Shown here one piece after another: positions 52,116 to 63,290 of a DNA stretch of 64,000 nt. Each line of letters begins with the position of its first letter. Position 1 is the first letter of the stretch. The position numbers were made by a program, and so were the translations under genes. Origin of the DNA: Okapia johnstoni (Eukaryota > Chordata > Mammalia > Artiodactyla > Giraffidae); NCBI GenBank assembly GCA_024291935.2, contig CM044326.1, positions 39,106,948-39,170,947 of the forward strand, in the 5' to 3' direction. The notes below the pieces were generated by a model. It saw only the letters and a list, made by a program, of their open reading frames with translations, had not been told where the DNA came from and made no database searches.

Positions 52116-53698
52116 GAAAACTCTAACAAGCTATGCAAAAGCAAGCGATTGAAGGCACCATTAATAGATTGGGACGCACGGACTCGGTTGTGTCGGCGGG
52201 TTGGGGCGGGGGGCAAGGACCCAAGGGGGCCCTGATCCTCCCAAGAGCTGGAAGCCTTCCCCTTGCCTGCCCCGCAACCCTCCCCAGGCCCAAAGGATGA
52301 ACACTGCCCCCAAAGCTGTTGGTCACAGGCCAGGCTGAAATGAGAGACTGAGTCCATCCGGCTTCCTCCCTCCCCTGGGGTACCCCACCCCTTATCAGCC
52401 CCGAGTGGGGAAAGAGACATGAGTAATTGTGCCCACAGTTGCCTCCTGGCATGGACAATTAGCCACCTGCATCTAATTCTGAGGGACCCAGAGGCTAATC
52501 GCATCTGCCAGACCCCACGGGCTGTGTGTGTGCATGTGTGTGCACACACGTGCGCTCAGATGTGTGTCTCCTTGAGTTGTCAGTGGGCACCAAAGCGGGG
52601 GGCTGCCAAAGTAAGTGGGTATCATTGCATTTAACATCTGCCGAGAGCCTGCTGAGCCCTGAGCACAGCACCAAGGACCAGATCAGGACACGGTCCTTCC
52701 CCAAGGAGCGGGGACAAAGGAGACTTTCCCTGGAAAATGAGAAAAGCAGAGTCCTGGGGCTGGGGGGCGCCCTGGGGTCGTCCTGGGGCAGTGGGAGGGG
52801 TCCCTTCAGAGCTTCCCCTGATCAGAAACCCTTGCCTCGGAGTTCTGGTGAGATACCGTCTGGGCCCTCCGCTACACCGTCTCCTCCCCGTCAGAGCAGC
52901 AGGCACGCTCTGCTTTGACACAGAGCCTCCGGGCCGAGATGGAAGCATATCAGAAGCAGAGCCCATGTGTGTCTCAGGCTCTCCCCCAGGTCAGGGCCGG
53001 GCACACAGGGGTGTTGAGGAAAGGGGTGCAGAATGAATAAATGAATGAGTGAATGAATGAATGACACCCACTGCCCCGGAAATGCTTCTCAGGCTTCAAT
53101 CCTGTGCTGTTAGGACACTTCACACCCTCTCGCCTCACCCGCCGTCAGGGGCAGCCAGCAGAGACCACCCATGGCCTTGGTTTCCATACTCAGCCCCGGC
53201 ACCTCACAACCCCATCCCTCACCGGATCCAGGCTGAGCCCCTAACCTTTGCTGTCAGTCCTGCAGCAACGGCTCCCCTCTCCACCCTGAGGATGCCGGAC
53301 CCCATCAAAGGTCTTCGGGCTGGGATTCCCACCCTTCTCTGTCTAATTAACACCTGCTTAGGAAGGGTGCCTGACCTGGCCGGTCCCTGGGGACTCAGCA
53401 TTATCGGGCCAGCTTACCTGACTGATCCCACAGGAGCAGGAATAAGGGTGCTGAAGACCACCTCCTCTGGGCCATGTGAGCCCCTCCCTGGCCAGACCTC
53501 CATCTGCTGCCCCGCCTTCTCCCTCCTGCCCCAACTCCGTTTAGCCTCGAGAGCCACCCTGAAGTCTTCTCCCCTGCAGAGCACTCCCCGAGTCCCCACT
53601 TCCGGGAGAGACAGGCAGCTCTTCTAGGGCCACCATCACATACCTTGCACCCACCCACACTCACACTGCCCTCCACTGCCCACCTGGAAACCCACCTG
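52116..53698. other. GC-rich unique sequence with L2-like scraps and a (GAAT)n run
   Basis: 'cctgctgagccctgagcaca' at 52650 and 'gggccgggcacacaggggtg' at 52994 followed by (GAAT)n (53035-53062) look like L2 pieces. The rest is unrecognised. A 188-codon plus-strand frame (53061-53627) is proline-, serine- and leucine-rich with no domain or splice context. CpG is not enriched enough for an island. Confidence 0.35.
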
Positions 53699-54152
53699 CC
53701 CTGGGTTGAAATGTGCTGTCCAGAAGAGATATGCCCAAGTCCCATCCCCCTGGCGCTTCTGTATTTGGAAATAAGGTCTTTGCTGAGATCATTAAGTCAA
53801 TCTCAAGATGAGATCGTCCTGGGTTTAGGACTCATGTCCCTAGAAGAGAAAGGAGAGGGAGATTTGACACACAGACACAGGAAGACTTGGGGAGAAAGCC
53901 ACAGGAAGATGGAGGCAGAGACGACAATAATACAACCACAAGCCAAGGGACACCAAGGACTGGGGGCAGCCACTGGTTGCCAGGAGAGAAGCCTGGATCA
54001 GATTCTCACTCACAGCTTCCCAGAAGAACCAAACGTGCTGACACCTTGATTCCAAACTTCTGGCCTCCAGAACTGGGAGAGAATACATTTGTGTTCTGTT
54101 AAGCCACCAAATGGGCTGTCGTTGTTACAGCAGCTCTAGGAATCTAACACAT
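53699..54152 (+). mobile_element. MLT1 LTR (ERVL-MaLR)
   Basis: 'ccctgggttgaaatgtgctg', 'ttctgtatttggaaataagg', 'gtgctgacaccttgattcca', 'ctggcctccagaactgggag', 'gttacagcagctctaggaat'. Full order, solo LTR. Confidence 0.8.
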
Positions 54153-54391
54153 CATTCATGCAGGATCTGACCGCCGTAAGCAAGCTCCATTTCCAGGAGC
54201 CACATCTTTGATGCCTGAGAGATGATCTGATTACATGTGAGACCAAAGAGAGTGCCTGGGCTTGTGTTGAGCATGAGAACATTTGCCTCTCTGAAGAACA
54301 CTCAAGTTAATTTTAAAAAGAAAAGAAAGCTGAAATGAAATGCCATAAGAGTAAAACAAAACACATCAGTGGTGGAAATTTGGTTTGTAGC

Positions 54392-54519
54392 TAGGGTAAC
54401 CGTATGTCCTGGTTTTCCTGAGTCAATCGAGGTTTATCCTATTGTTCCAGTGTAATTATGCATATGTCCCCTTCACTCTCAGAAGTATCAGTGTGGATGG
54501 CAACTATGTGGTCACCCTA
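54392..54519. mobile_element. Short non-autonomous DNA transposon with inverted ends
   Basis: Begins tagggtaaccgtatg (54392-54406) and ends ctatgtggtcacccta (54504-54519), imperfect inverted repeats of the type TAGGGTNACCATA. Length 128 bp. Family name not certain. Confidence 0.6.
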
Positions 54520-54639
54520 CCCATGTACCGTGAGTTCTCTGCTTCCTTCATAACAGGCATTCAGAACTTTGCCCTGTTTCTAATTGTGTCCCCCACCCCA
54601 TTAATAGATCAGATTATTATTCAACAAAATCCACTCCTT

Positions 54640-55288
54640 CCTCCTCCCCACCTCCACGGGAGCAGTTTTCTCTGTCCAGTAGATGTAGGGTTGGGCCACT
54701 GGGACTCTGCTTGGCCTCCTGGTACACACGGGCAGGGTGTACTTCCCTGCTGCTGGATTCTGGTTCCAGCCACGTGACTTGCTTTGGCTAAGGGGATGTT
54801 ACTAGAAATCACTGAGCTAAGGGTTACCAATTATTTGCACAAGTGAGATTTGCCTCTTGCACTATATCATCATGTGAGAACTTTTCCCGGATCTTAGTTC
54901 CCGGACCAGGGACTGAACCTGCATCCTTAGCAGTGAAAGCATGGAGTCCTAATCACTGGACCACCAGGGAAGTTCTTTGGTTTCCTTTTCATACCGTCTT
55001 TAAAGTTCAGTGTGAATTTAACTTGTGTCACCATCTCGCCTCAGACTAGCCACCTTTCAAGTGCTCGATAGCTACATGAGCTACTGCCGCTTTGTCCTGG
55101 GTCCTGGCATGAGTGCCCTTGGAGCAGACCTAAGACCAATCCTCAAGGAGAAGCCAAGTCCAGCTTAGATCAGCCACACCAGCCAATCTGCCGAGATATG
55201 AGTGAGATACAAATGCATACTTTGTGCATTGTTGTATGTCTCTGTGGTTTTGTGATTGTTTGTTACACAGCAGAAGCTGATGGATACA
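54640..55288 (+). mobile_element. Old LTR-type repeat interrupted by a copied block
   Basis: 'ccacgtgacttgctttggct' and 'gcctcttgcactatatcatc' before, and 'cctgggtcctggcatgagtg', 'cttagatcagccacaccagc', 'gtttgttacacagcagaagc' after, are collinear parts of one old LTR-type repeat. The block 54889-about 55085 between them comes from elsewhere. Confidence 0.5.
54889..55085 (-). repeat. Dispersed duplicate of 55781-55980 (CHR SINE plus hAT sequence)
   Basis: Starts at 'ggatcttagttcccggacca' and ends near 'gtgctcgatagctacatgag'. Both copies share an antisense CHR head followed by the same about 110 bp of hAT DNA at the same junction, so this is a copy of an already composite segment, not a second SINE insertion. 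By eye about 88% identical, offset 892 bp. Confidence 0.9.
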
Positions 55289-55515
55289 CCCTCAAACCAC
55301 CATTTGGCCCCAATATATTTGGGTTCTCTCTCAGTTTCCTAGATCCCAACTCCAGACTTATGACTCCAACTTCAGAGCCTTTGCTGACCCCTACATCCTG
55401 CATTTGGGGACTATTCTCCAAGTCAGGCTCCAATGACAGGGGGATCTAGAAAATTACAGCACTCCATTTGTTGTGTCATAATTAACCAATTATGTGTCTG
55501 TGAACCATCTAGACC

Positions 55516-56003
55516 CCTGCTGTCCAACAAAAATAGGATATGAACTTGATATGTAATCTAAAAGTTTCCAGTGGATGCACAGAAACAAAAGTGGGAAAAA
55601 GCGGAAGGTGAAATTCACTCTAATAATAAGTTTTATCTTACCCAACATACCCAAAACACAATTATTTCAATGTGCAACCAACATTAATTTTAACTCTTTA
55701 TTCTTTATTTCTAATGCACTATATATATATATATTTTGCTTTCTTTTCCATTTGTTTGTTTTTTGGCCAAGTGGCCTATGGGATCTTAGTTCCTGGACCA
55801 GGGATTGAATCTGCATCCTTAGCAGTGAAAGCCTGGAGTCCTAATCACTGAACCCCCAGGGAAGTTCTTTGCTTTCCTTTTCATATTGTCTTTAATGTTT
55901 GGTGTGAATTTAACTTGTGCCCCCATCACACCTCAGACCAGCCACCTTTCAAGTGCTCAGTAGCCACATGTGGCTTGTGGCTACCATATTGAATAACACA
56001 GAT
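55516..56003. mobile_element. hAT (MER33-like) DNA transposon split by a CHR SINE
   Basis: Starts 'ctgctgtccaacaaaaatag', contains 'tcttacccaacatacccaaa' and 'gtgcaaccaacattaatttt', and after the SINE 'ttggtgtgaatttaacttgt', 'cacctttcaagtgctcagta' and 'gccacatgtggcttgtggct'. The order fits a non-autonomous hAT-Charlie element of MER33 type. Contains a short (TA)n. Confidence 0.6.
55765..55868 (-). mobile_element. CHR SINE head, antisense, inside hAT element
   Basis: 'gggatcttagttcctggacc' to 'aacccccagggaagttcttt'. Source copy of the duplicated block at 54889. Confidence 0.85.
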
Positions 56004-56308
56004 CAAGAACATGGGAGCTAGGACCCAATGTTGCCAATGTTTAGCATGGTACCTGGACCATAGGAAAGACTCAGTAAATTATTTTTGAATGAATGAGCTA
56101 ACGATAAACACACAGACACTGGTTTCAAGCTGGTACTGATGAGTAGAACTATTACCCAAGTTAAAAACACTCATGGCTTAAATAAATCAAATTTTCATTC
56201 TAAAGAGCAGTGATGTTTTGAAGGAGCAAGTTGGCTGGTACTTCATCTGCATTTCCACATAATAATCTTGCCCAAAGGGGGCATATTCAACTAAGATATA
56301 ACCTCAGG

Positions 56309-57052
56309 CAGTATTCCCCAACTTGTTTGACCATGGAATATTGTTTAAATTGTACTGTTTTGTCAGGGTGCCCATAGGAGGCTCACAAGATACCATTTAA
56401 ATGAAAGTCGACAGCAAAAAAACGGTCTCACAGTTGAATTAATTGTGAAAAGAAATGATCAAAATTTGATCCATATGCTTAATATAAAGTAAACATTGAA
56501 TAATTGCACCAATAAATGTTAAAATTATGAGATAAAATGCATAACAAAGACCGGCAGTTTTTAAATAGAAAACACACAGCTTGGCAGCAGGAAGGCAAAA
56601 TGTACAACCCGCTGCTAAACATCGCGCTTCCTGCATCAGGCGATCTGTCACATGACTTCCTTCTGTTTTCCGGGGCAGGAGAGCTTTTCCCAGAAGGGGA
56701 CGATCACTCAGAAACAAAAGCTACCACTAGTCAAAGGCTCCCTGGGTGCCAGGCACTGTCCTAAGCCTCTGAGGCAGATACTACAATTAGTGCCATTTTA
56801 CAGATGAAGAAACAGAGCTGCAAAGACATGGAGTCATTTCCCAGGTCACGTGACACCCAGGGACTCAACAACACCATGCAACCACTCTTGTTTGAATGTT
56901 ACAACAGCTTTACCAAAACTCTTAACATTTTTCTAAAATCTACTTGAAAATACACTAAAAATGAAAAGATGTCTCCAGCCGGGACTGTTCCCCAGCTCTG
57001 GAACATCTCACAGAACCTCTGTGCACCAGGGAACAGAGTTTGGGAAACGGTG
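56309..57052. mobile_element. Possible hAT element ends around MIR and unique sequence
   Basis: Left 'cagtattccccaacttgttt' (56309) and right 'agagtttgggaaacggtg' (57035-57052) are imperfect inverted ends (about 10 of 14 matches). 'cgggactgttccccagctct' and 'ggaacatctcacagaacctc' support an old hAT of the CAGTGTTTCCCAA type. The interior includes a MIR at 56735-56870. Confidence 0.4.
56735..56870 (+). mobile_element. MIR fragment
   Basis: 'gtgccaggcactgtcctaag', 'agtgccattttacagatgaa' and 'gaaacagagctgcaaagaca' follow MIR order. Confidence 0.7.
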
Positions 57053-57222
57053 TTCAGGAACAATATGCAGACTCAAAGCTGCCAGAAGCTATTGTAAGCT
57101 CTTCATGGACTGACAATCCCTGGGCTTTCTCTCTACTCCATATCTAAAAAGGTAATCCCCATAAAACTAGAATACAATCAGATCAAGCAGGGAGGTACAA
57201 TTGTTCAGGTAATGCTACACAA

Positions 57223-57434
57223 GTTCTTCCCAGGTGGTGCAGTAGTCAAGAATCCACCTGCAATGCAGGAGACATGGGTTCAAGCCCTGGGTCAGGAAGA
57301 TATTCTGGAGATGGAAATGGCAACCTGCTCTAGTATTCTTGCCTGGGAAATCTCACTGACAGAGGAGCCTGGTGGGCTACAGTCCATGGAGTCACAAAGA
57401 GTTGGACACAACTTAGCGACTAAAGAGCCATAAC
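57223..57434 (+). mobile_element. Bov-tA SINE with TSD
   Basis: Complete sense copy from 'gttcttcccaggtggtgcag'. Flanks aatgctacacaa (57211-57222) and aatgctacaaaa (57435-57446) are a TSD with one mismatch. Confidence 0.95.
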
Positions 57435-57446
57435 AATGCTACAAAA

Positions 57447-57900
57447 ACGAAGCCTAAGCTTAGCTTTGGGTTTCCCGACACCTGGATACTGGAGGGAAGG
57501 ATGGCAGGCCATGGGGTTCTTATTGTCTAGAGGTACAATCCAGCTTGCATGTCAGGAGAACCAATTTTTCTTGGCCCAGAGCCCTAGAATGCATTTGTCA
57601 TAGGGACATTTGCATAAGTGGCATTGAGCTGTGTAATGAATTACGTCCCCAATAGTCATTTTACAAAAAAAAAAATGCAGTGATGTTCCTTGGGTGACTC
57701 TCCTGATATCATTGTGTAACCTTTGCTGAGGGCAAAATATTGAAGTGTTGTTTAGCAAAGGCAACTCTAAAGAGGAATTTAAGCGACTCCAATGCCTTAA
57801 TTCAGACAAAGGCGCACACAGAAATCATTCTGGAATTTCAGGTTAAGCTGCTTTCAAGTCTGTCCACGCCTCCTGATCCCTACTGCTGAGGCCCCAAGCC
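57447..57900. other. Unclassified sequence
   Basis: A minus-strand 85-codon frame (57552-57809) is unrecognised. No repeat identified. Confidence 0.3.
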
Positions 57901-57959
57901 AGCCCTTCCTCTTCACTTTCTAGCCTTTCACGGGAGTCTCCTCAAGGACCTTCTAACCC

Positions 57960-58110
57960 CGTCCCCTCCTCCAAACTGTCACCACAAGGACTGTCCTAAA
58001 ACTCAGATCTGAGCGCGTCCTGTCCTGTTCAAAACCCAGCAACTGTTCCACTAGGACAGAAGAACGACCACCTCATCGGCTCTGCTCATCTCTAACACCC
58101 CAGGGTCTGG
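57960..58110 (+). mobile_element. L2-like fragment
   Basis: 'cagatctgagcgcgtcctgt', 'tgttcaaaacccagcaactg' and 'caccccagggtctggcccag' resemble the L2 3' region. Confidence 0.4.
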
Positions 58111-58419
58111 CCCAGGACGGGGGCTCCAAAATGTTTCCCACCGCATAAAGGCATCGTTCAAAAATAAAAACATGAAAGCAAAGTCCAAGGCTTCAGGACA
58201 CTTCTGCCAACGTTTTGGTCCCCAGACTCTATGTCCACTTGCCTTTCTCTGTGTCTTGTCTCTTACTGGCCAAGCTCCGTCAGTGAACATCAAAGTCAAA
58301 CGCCATCTCTGCTGTGACATTTTCCTTCTTATCCCCAGCGGGCAGGAATCTTTCCTTGTCAAGGTCTCCGTGGCATCCAGCCCAGCAGGTTAAAAGGCAC
58401 GAGTTCCTTACCTACAACA

Positions 58420-58930
58420 CAGAAGCAGACTCACAGACATCAAGGACAGACTTGTCAAGGGGGAGGGGGAGGGGAGGGATAGCGTGGGAGTTTGGGATTA
58501 GTGGATGCAAACTATTACATATAAAATGGATAAACATGGTAATGTATGCAATTCAAGGCTACTCTCTTAATGTGTCCCACCCTTTCCTTCCCCTGCTGTG
58601 TCTACAAGTTCATTCTCTGCATATGTGTCTCTGTTCCTGCCCTGCAGATAGGTTCATCAGTACCATTTTCCAAAGGTTCAACATATATACCAACATAACA
58701 CTATAAAGCAATTACCCTCCGATTAAAAATCAAAATGAAAGAAAATGGATGAACAACAAGGTCCTACTGTATCACACAGGGAACAGATTCAATATCCTGT
58801 GATAAACCATAATAGAAAAGAATATGAAAAACTGTATATATACATGTAACTGAATCACTTTGCTGTACAGCAGAAACTAACACAACATTGTAAATTAACT
58901 ATACATTAATAATATAATTAAAAAAAAAAG
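58420..58930 (+). mobile_element. Artiodactyl L1 3' end carrying a nested L1
   Basis: 'gatgcaaactattacatata' before and 'aacaaggtcctactgtatca', 'cactttgctgtacagcagaa', 'gtaaattaactatacattaa' after the nested insert are one collinear L1 3' UTR ending in poly(A) at 58919. Confidence 0.85.
58537..58741. mobile_element. Nested L1 with 5' inversion (twin priming) and TSD
   Basis: The left part (58537 to about 58687) is the ruminant L1 3' UTR in reverse orientation ('gtgtcccaccctttccttcc', 'atatgtgtctctgttcctgc', like the antisense copy at 37.5-37.6 kb). The right part (about 58690-58741) is the extreme 3' end in forward orientation ('ataaagcaattaccctccga', A-rich). The flanks aaaatggataaaca (58523-58536) and aaaatggatgaaca (58742-58755) are a 14-bp TSD with one mismatch. 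The structure is that of twin-primed reverse transcription. Confidence 0.92.
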
Positions 58931-58984
58931 ACATGAGTTTCGAGGTTAGGAAGTTCAGTGTTGAAGGATTCAAGGAGGTTGTTT

Positions 58985-59070
58985 AAAGGGTCTGAGCCTC
59001 ATTTTCTACATCTAGAAAATGGCAATGATGCGGGGAACCACACCACCAGGCACGAATGAGGAACAAATGG
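58985..59070 (-). mobile_element. MIR fragment, antisense
   Basis: 'gggtctgagcctcattttct' and 'acatctagaaaatggcaatg' match the antisense MIR core. Confidence 0.5.
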
Positions 59071-60278
59071 GATTGCTTTTCAAGTGACAAAGAACGATCT
59101 TTACGTCGGCTCCTCCAGCCTGTTCCCTTCTCGCCCACAGGCTGCCCTGGAGCACGTGGTCCAGACTCACTCTGCATCCACCAGGGTACCTGGCAGGGGC
59201 CCTGGCCCCGAGAATCTAAATGCCAGCAGATTTCAATGAGGGGGATATGACACGTGCACAGACTTTATGGCAGGCGTCCTGGGTCTCAAACCTCAATTTT
59301 CTGGGCAATATTCATAAATATCCAGAATAATTTCCAACCCTTCAAATCTCTTTGATTCCATGGTTCTAAGTATAGACATAGCCTTCTAATTTTAAATGGG
59401 AATTAGGGGGAGCTGAAGACCAAGGATGATAGCCTTTCAAGATACCCAGGCACAATTGCAGAGTTCAGCCAGGGCACACAACACGGAGGGAGGAATCTGC
59501 CTGAGAAATCTCTGAGTGACTCCCAAGCCAGGGAGAGCGCGGTCTGAGCATGTGCTCTGCTGGAAACTGGCTCCGCCTGGGCAAGAAAGATGATTAGCAA
59601 TAAATGGAGAGCACCTCAGGGGACCCTCCCACAGACAGTCTGTCACCCAGCGTTTTTACCATTCCATTTCAAAGTTTAATTAGATAATCACTTTCCAATG
59701 CTTAGATGCAATTAACCCCTTTGGAGCAGCCCTGGGATGCAGTCAACTTTCACAGGCCACAGAAGCTGAAATGCCCACGACGGTCTTTAGCATCACAGAT
59801 TTGAGCAAAACATTTCTTCAAGAGAAAAATAACTAACAAATATTTGTGGGCTCTCAGAAGAGAGTCTCTTTACTACATGTCAGAAGAAAACAATTTCACG
59901 TCCAAGAGTTCAGCCTTCCCCACCACCACGCGACTCTGTAAACAGAAAGAAGACTCCTTGGCTGGAGCTGTCTCCACTTCCCTGCTGAGAGACAGAAAAG
60001 GACTTGCAACCTCCCCTTCAAGGTGGGTGTCTGGTGAGCTGCAGAGTCTCATGCACTCTCCCACACACTCGCTGGCTGCTGTGCTGGTCCCATTTCAGTT
60101 AAATCCATAGGAGACAATAGACCGCCTTTGGTACTCTCTGACACTCCAACCTAACATGGCAAAGAACCAAATAAAATTCAAAATGTCGGTGGACTTCTGG
60201 AAGCAATTTGTTTACGTGCATGACTTTTCAAAGCATTCTGATATCTTACTGGCATTCTGACATATTACTGACCCTTAT
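59071..60278. other. Unclassified unique sequence
   Basis: About 1.2 kb without recognised repeats. Frames of 60-88 codons (for example 59844-60110) show no domains. Nothing functional called. Confidence 0.35.
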
Positions 60279-60279
60279 A

Positions 60280-60475
60280 AGATGCCCGCAAGATGGACAG
60301 GAAAGAGACCGTTATGTACGAGTAACATACAAGGACACTGACTTGGCAGGGGAGGGGACATGCTCAGTTGCTTGACCCTTAGAGTATGCACATGAGGTGG
60401 GCAGGAAAGAGACTGTTACATACATGTGACACGGGTGGGGGTGGGGCATACTTAGCATCACATGACTGAGAAGAA
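60280..60475 (+). repeat. Imperfect ~104-bp tandem duplication
   Basis: 'caggaaagagaccgttatgt' near 60298 is matched by 'caggaaagagactgttacat' near 60402, with similar flanks (gatgcccgcaagatgga / gtatgcacatgaggtgg) and G-rich continuation. Confidence 0.7.
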
Positions 60476-60554
60476 AACCAGAGCAGAACTCGAACCCAGG
60501 GCCGCCCCAGATATGGGCTCTCAGCTCCAAGTTCTTTTCATCAAGCCTTTAAAA

Positions 60555-60837
60555 AACTTTATCCAACAAGTACTTATCAAGCACCTACTATGTGCTAGGC
60601 CCTGGGGATTCCACACCAAGCAAAACAAGAACTACCTTCACTCGAGGAGCCTGAATTCTAATGGAGGAGGCAAACACACACAAGCAATGTGAGAACCCAC
60701 TGAGAGATGAAAGCCCTGGAATCCCCTGGACCCCAGATGACAGGGCCAATCTGACCCCTGGAAGCTGGTGGGAAATAACTCAGCAGAGCCACGACGAGGG
60801 TGAGACAAGGGAGGTGCCCAGAGAGCAAAAGGAGACA
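60555..60837 (-). mobile_element. L2 antisense fragment
   Basis: 'caagcacctactatgtgcta', 'ggccctggggattccacacc' and 'gaggagcctgaattctaatg' match the reverse complement of the L2 3' end. Probably continues after the CHR SINE ('ctgaggtgacatctaggcca' at 61375). Confidence 0.6.
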
Positions 60838-60839
60838 TG

Positions 60840-61128
60840 GGCTTCCCTGGTGGTTCAGTGGTTAAGAATCCATCTGCCAATGCAAGGGACACAGGTTTGA
60901 TCCCTGGTGCAGGAAGGTTCCACATGCTGCAGGGCAACTGAGCCTGTGCGCCACAAAGACTGTAGCTTACATGGCCTAGGGCCAGTGTTCCACAAGAGAA
61001 GCCATCACAGTGAGATGCTCTTGCACCACACCGGGAGAGTAGCCCCTGCTTGCTGCAACTAGAGAAGAAAGGCCGAAGTAGCAACGAAGACCCAGCACCG
61101 CTGAAAATAAATAAACACATAATTGTTT
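60840..61128 (+). mobile_element. CHR SINE, long form
   Basis: 'gcttccctggtggttcagtg', 'ttgatccctggtgcaggaag', 'agtagcccctgcttgctgca' and a tail 'gaaaataaataaacacataa'. Confidence 0.93.
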
Positions 61129-61481
61129 AAGAAGGAGATCCCTGCTCTCAGGGGCATGCAAGTCATGGCTATTACACAAGGATGTGCTGGTAAACATTTA
61201 ACAGCCAGTTCCGTGGGGAAAATGGACTTGATCTGCCCATTTCCATGAGGTAAAGACTCTCATGACAACTGAGTCAAGCTCCCAATGGGAAGTCACTGCA
61301 GAGTTAGGAAGAGAGGTACACCTGTGCTCTTGGGAGCTGGTGCAGGCTGGTCCAAGCTGGCTCCGACACACCCCTGAGGTGACATCTAGGCCAAGGTCTG
61401 AAAAGCTGATGATGTTTGGATATAAAGGATGGATCTGAGTTTGAGGGAGACCAGAGGCAGAATCGAGGACAGGTTTTTATA

Positions 61482-61700
61482 GGGCTGCGCCATCCGATAC
61501 TGCAGTCATCTGCCATATGTGGCTATTTGATTTAAATTTAAATTAATTAAAATGAAATGAAATGAAAAATTCAGTTGCTCAGGGGCACTAGACATGTTTT
61601 AAGTGCTCAACAGTCACAGGTGGCCAGTGGGTACCATATCAGACAGCACCTATTATGTACCATTTCCAGCATCATTGAATGTTCTACTGGGCAGAGCTGT
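61482..61700. mobile_element. hAT (Charlie-group) non-autonomous element
   Basis: Ends 'agggctgcgccatccgata' (61482) and 'gttctactgggcagagctg' (about 61681-61700) are imperfect inverted repeats. The interior 'gccatatgtggctatttgat', 'ttaaatttaaattaattaaa' and 'gttttaagtgctcaacagtc' is typical of these elements. Confidence 0.6.
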
Positions 61701-61824
61701 CAGGTAGGAGGAGAGAGAGCATGAATTTCTAGCAAGAGAGGAGAAATTCTGAAATGGGAAGTGAAAGGTCATCTAAAATAAACTTTCTCAACCTCCCAGT
61801 TTTATCCAGGGTCAGCCTTGAATG

Positions 61825-61965
61825 AAGGATGGAAAGAAAGAAAGATGAGAAAGCAAGAAAGAAAAGAGAGAGAAAGAAAAGAGAGAGAAAGAAGAGAAGA
61901 GAGAGGGAAAAAAGAAAAGGAAAGAGAAAGAAAGAACAAGAAAGAAAGAAAGAGAAACAGGGTGT
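61825..61965 (+). repeat. (GAAA/GAGA)n polypurine tract
   Basis: About 140 bp almost purely A and G. The complementary minus-strand frames (61729-62104) read as runs of Phe, Leu and Ser and are artefacts. Capable of triplex (H-DNA) formation in principle. Confidence 0.97.
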
Positions 61966-62789
61966 CAAGTGCTTTGTCTGTGATGAGACTCCTGGCTAAG
62001 TTTTCCTGGCTAAATTTCATGAAATTTACAGCCCTGGGGTACGAGCAGAGGCTGTGCTCGTACAGCAGTTTGGACCATTTCCGGGACAGTGTACCACTCA
62101 GCACGCTTTAGGAATCAGCTACATTGCTCTCTGTGGAAAGCAGAGACCAGAGCTACTGCTACAGCTGAGGGAATGCCCACGTGCAGATCCAAAAGAGGGT
62201 TTTGAATTAAAACACCAACCAGAAGCAGCTTTCTCTCCAAAGACGGTGTTCTCTGCATCTTCCTCACTGGGGCATCAGCATAAAGGAAGCTGGTGAGGGC
62301 CACAGAAGATGTAAGCTGCGGACCCAGAGGTCGGGACAGGTTGAGGGAACCAACCCACATTTAACAGCGAAGGCGGCAGGGAGCATTAGGAGCAGGCCCT
62401 CACTGCCCAGGTCAGGGAGTGGATGCAGGATTCCAGCCCAAGTCCATTCTCCTCCAGAAGCCAGGCTTTGTCTCTTATCCCCACATCATCTTAGGATCTG
62501 AGCACTCCATCACTTCTGTTTCACAGCCCCAGTTCATCCTGGGACCTGGTTTCTTTCTGTTTATTCATAGTAACCTCTCTTCTCCAAGCCCTTGTCACTT
62601 TCACAACCACTTTTAAAATGGAAAAAGAAAAGCAACTGTTTTAGTCTACTCTAAAGGGAAATTCATGCTCCTTCCAGAAAATGAGAAGTCAAAAGAGGGT
62701 TGGAAGAATAAGGGGGAAAAAATCACCCCGGTCCCACCGTGCAGAAATGCACACTGATGGTGTTTTCTGTGTGTGACTTTGTGGAGCGT
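61966..62789. other. Unclassified unique sequence
   Basis: No repeat or gene recognised; plus- and minus-strand frames of 65-81 codons have no identifiable features. Confidence 0.3.
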
Positions 62790-63290
62790 CACTGTGATCA
62801 CACCATGGACTCAGCTTTGAATCCTGATTTTGTCTTGCCTTTGTGCTCTTACAAACATGATCCTCCATGCCAGCATCAATTTAAGGAGGTGGGTAGACCA
62901 GAGTTTACTTCAACAGTCCACTTCTTCTGGACATTTCGGTTATTCCCAATTTTTGTTTCATAAATGGCAGCTCCATTTCCATCTCTGGGCATTAAACTCT
63001 TTCCTCATTTCAGATTACTTCTCTGGGCTTGATTCCCAGAAGTGGATTTACTAGGTCAAAAGGTATGAGCATTTCAAAGGTTCTTGATACGGATTGCCAA
63101 GTTTCTTTCCAAAAGGGTTGTGTCCGTTTATACTCCCCAAAGCTCTGCATGCATTCCACCTTCTCTCCTCTCTCAGCAGCCTGGAGTTTGGTTGTACTAA
63201 TCTTTGCTCACTTTATAGGCTAATGTACTAATTCATTGTTTTGGTCTGAATTCCTTTTATTATTTGGGTGCTTGATCCTTTTCTCAAATC
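62790..63290 (-). mobile_element. Old L1/HAL1-like fragment, antisense
   Basis: 'tctggacatttcggttattc', 'gattcccagaagtggattta', 'ctaggtcaaaaggtatgagc', 'gattgccaagtttctttcca' and 'ccgtttatactccccaaagc' follow antisense L1M order. Confidence 0.7.

Noticed and set aside
53061..53627. 188-codon plus-strand frame
   Set aside because: Proline/serine/leucine-rich in GC-rich DNA, begins just after a (GAAT)n run; no recognisable domain, neighbouring exons or promoter.
61729..62104. Phe/Leu/Ser-rich minus-strand frames resembling membrane segments
   Set aside because: They are the complement of the (GAAA)n polypurine tract.
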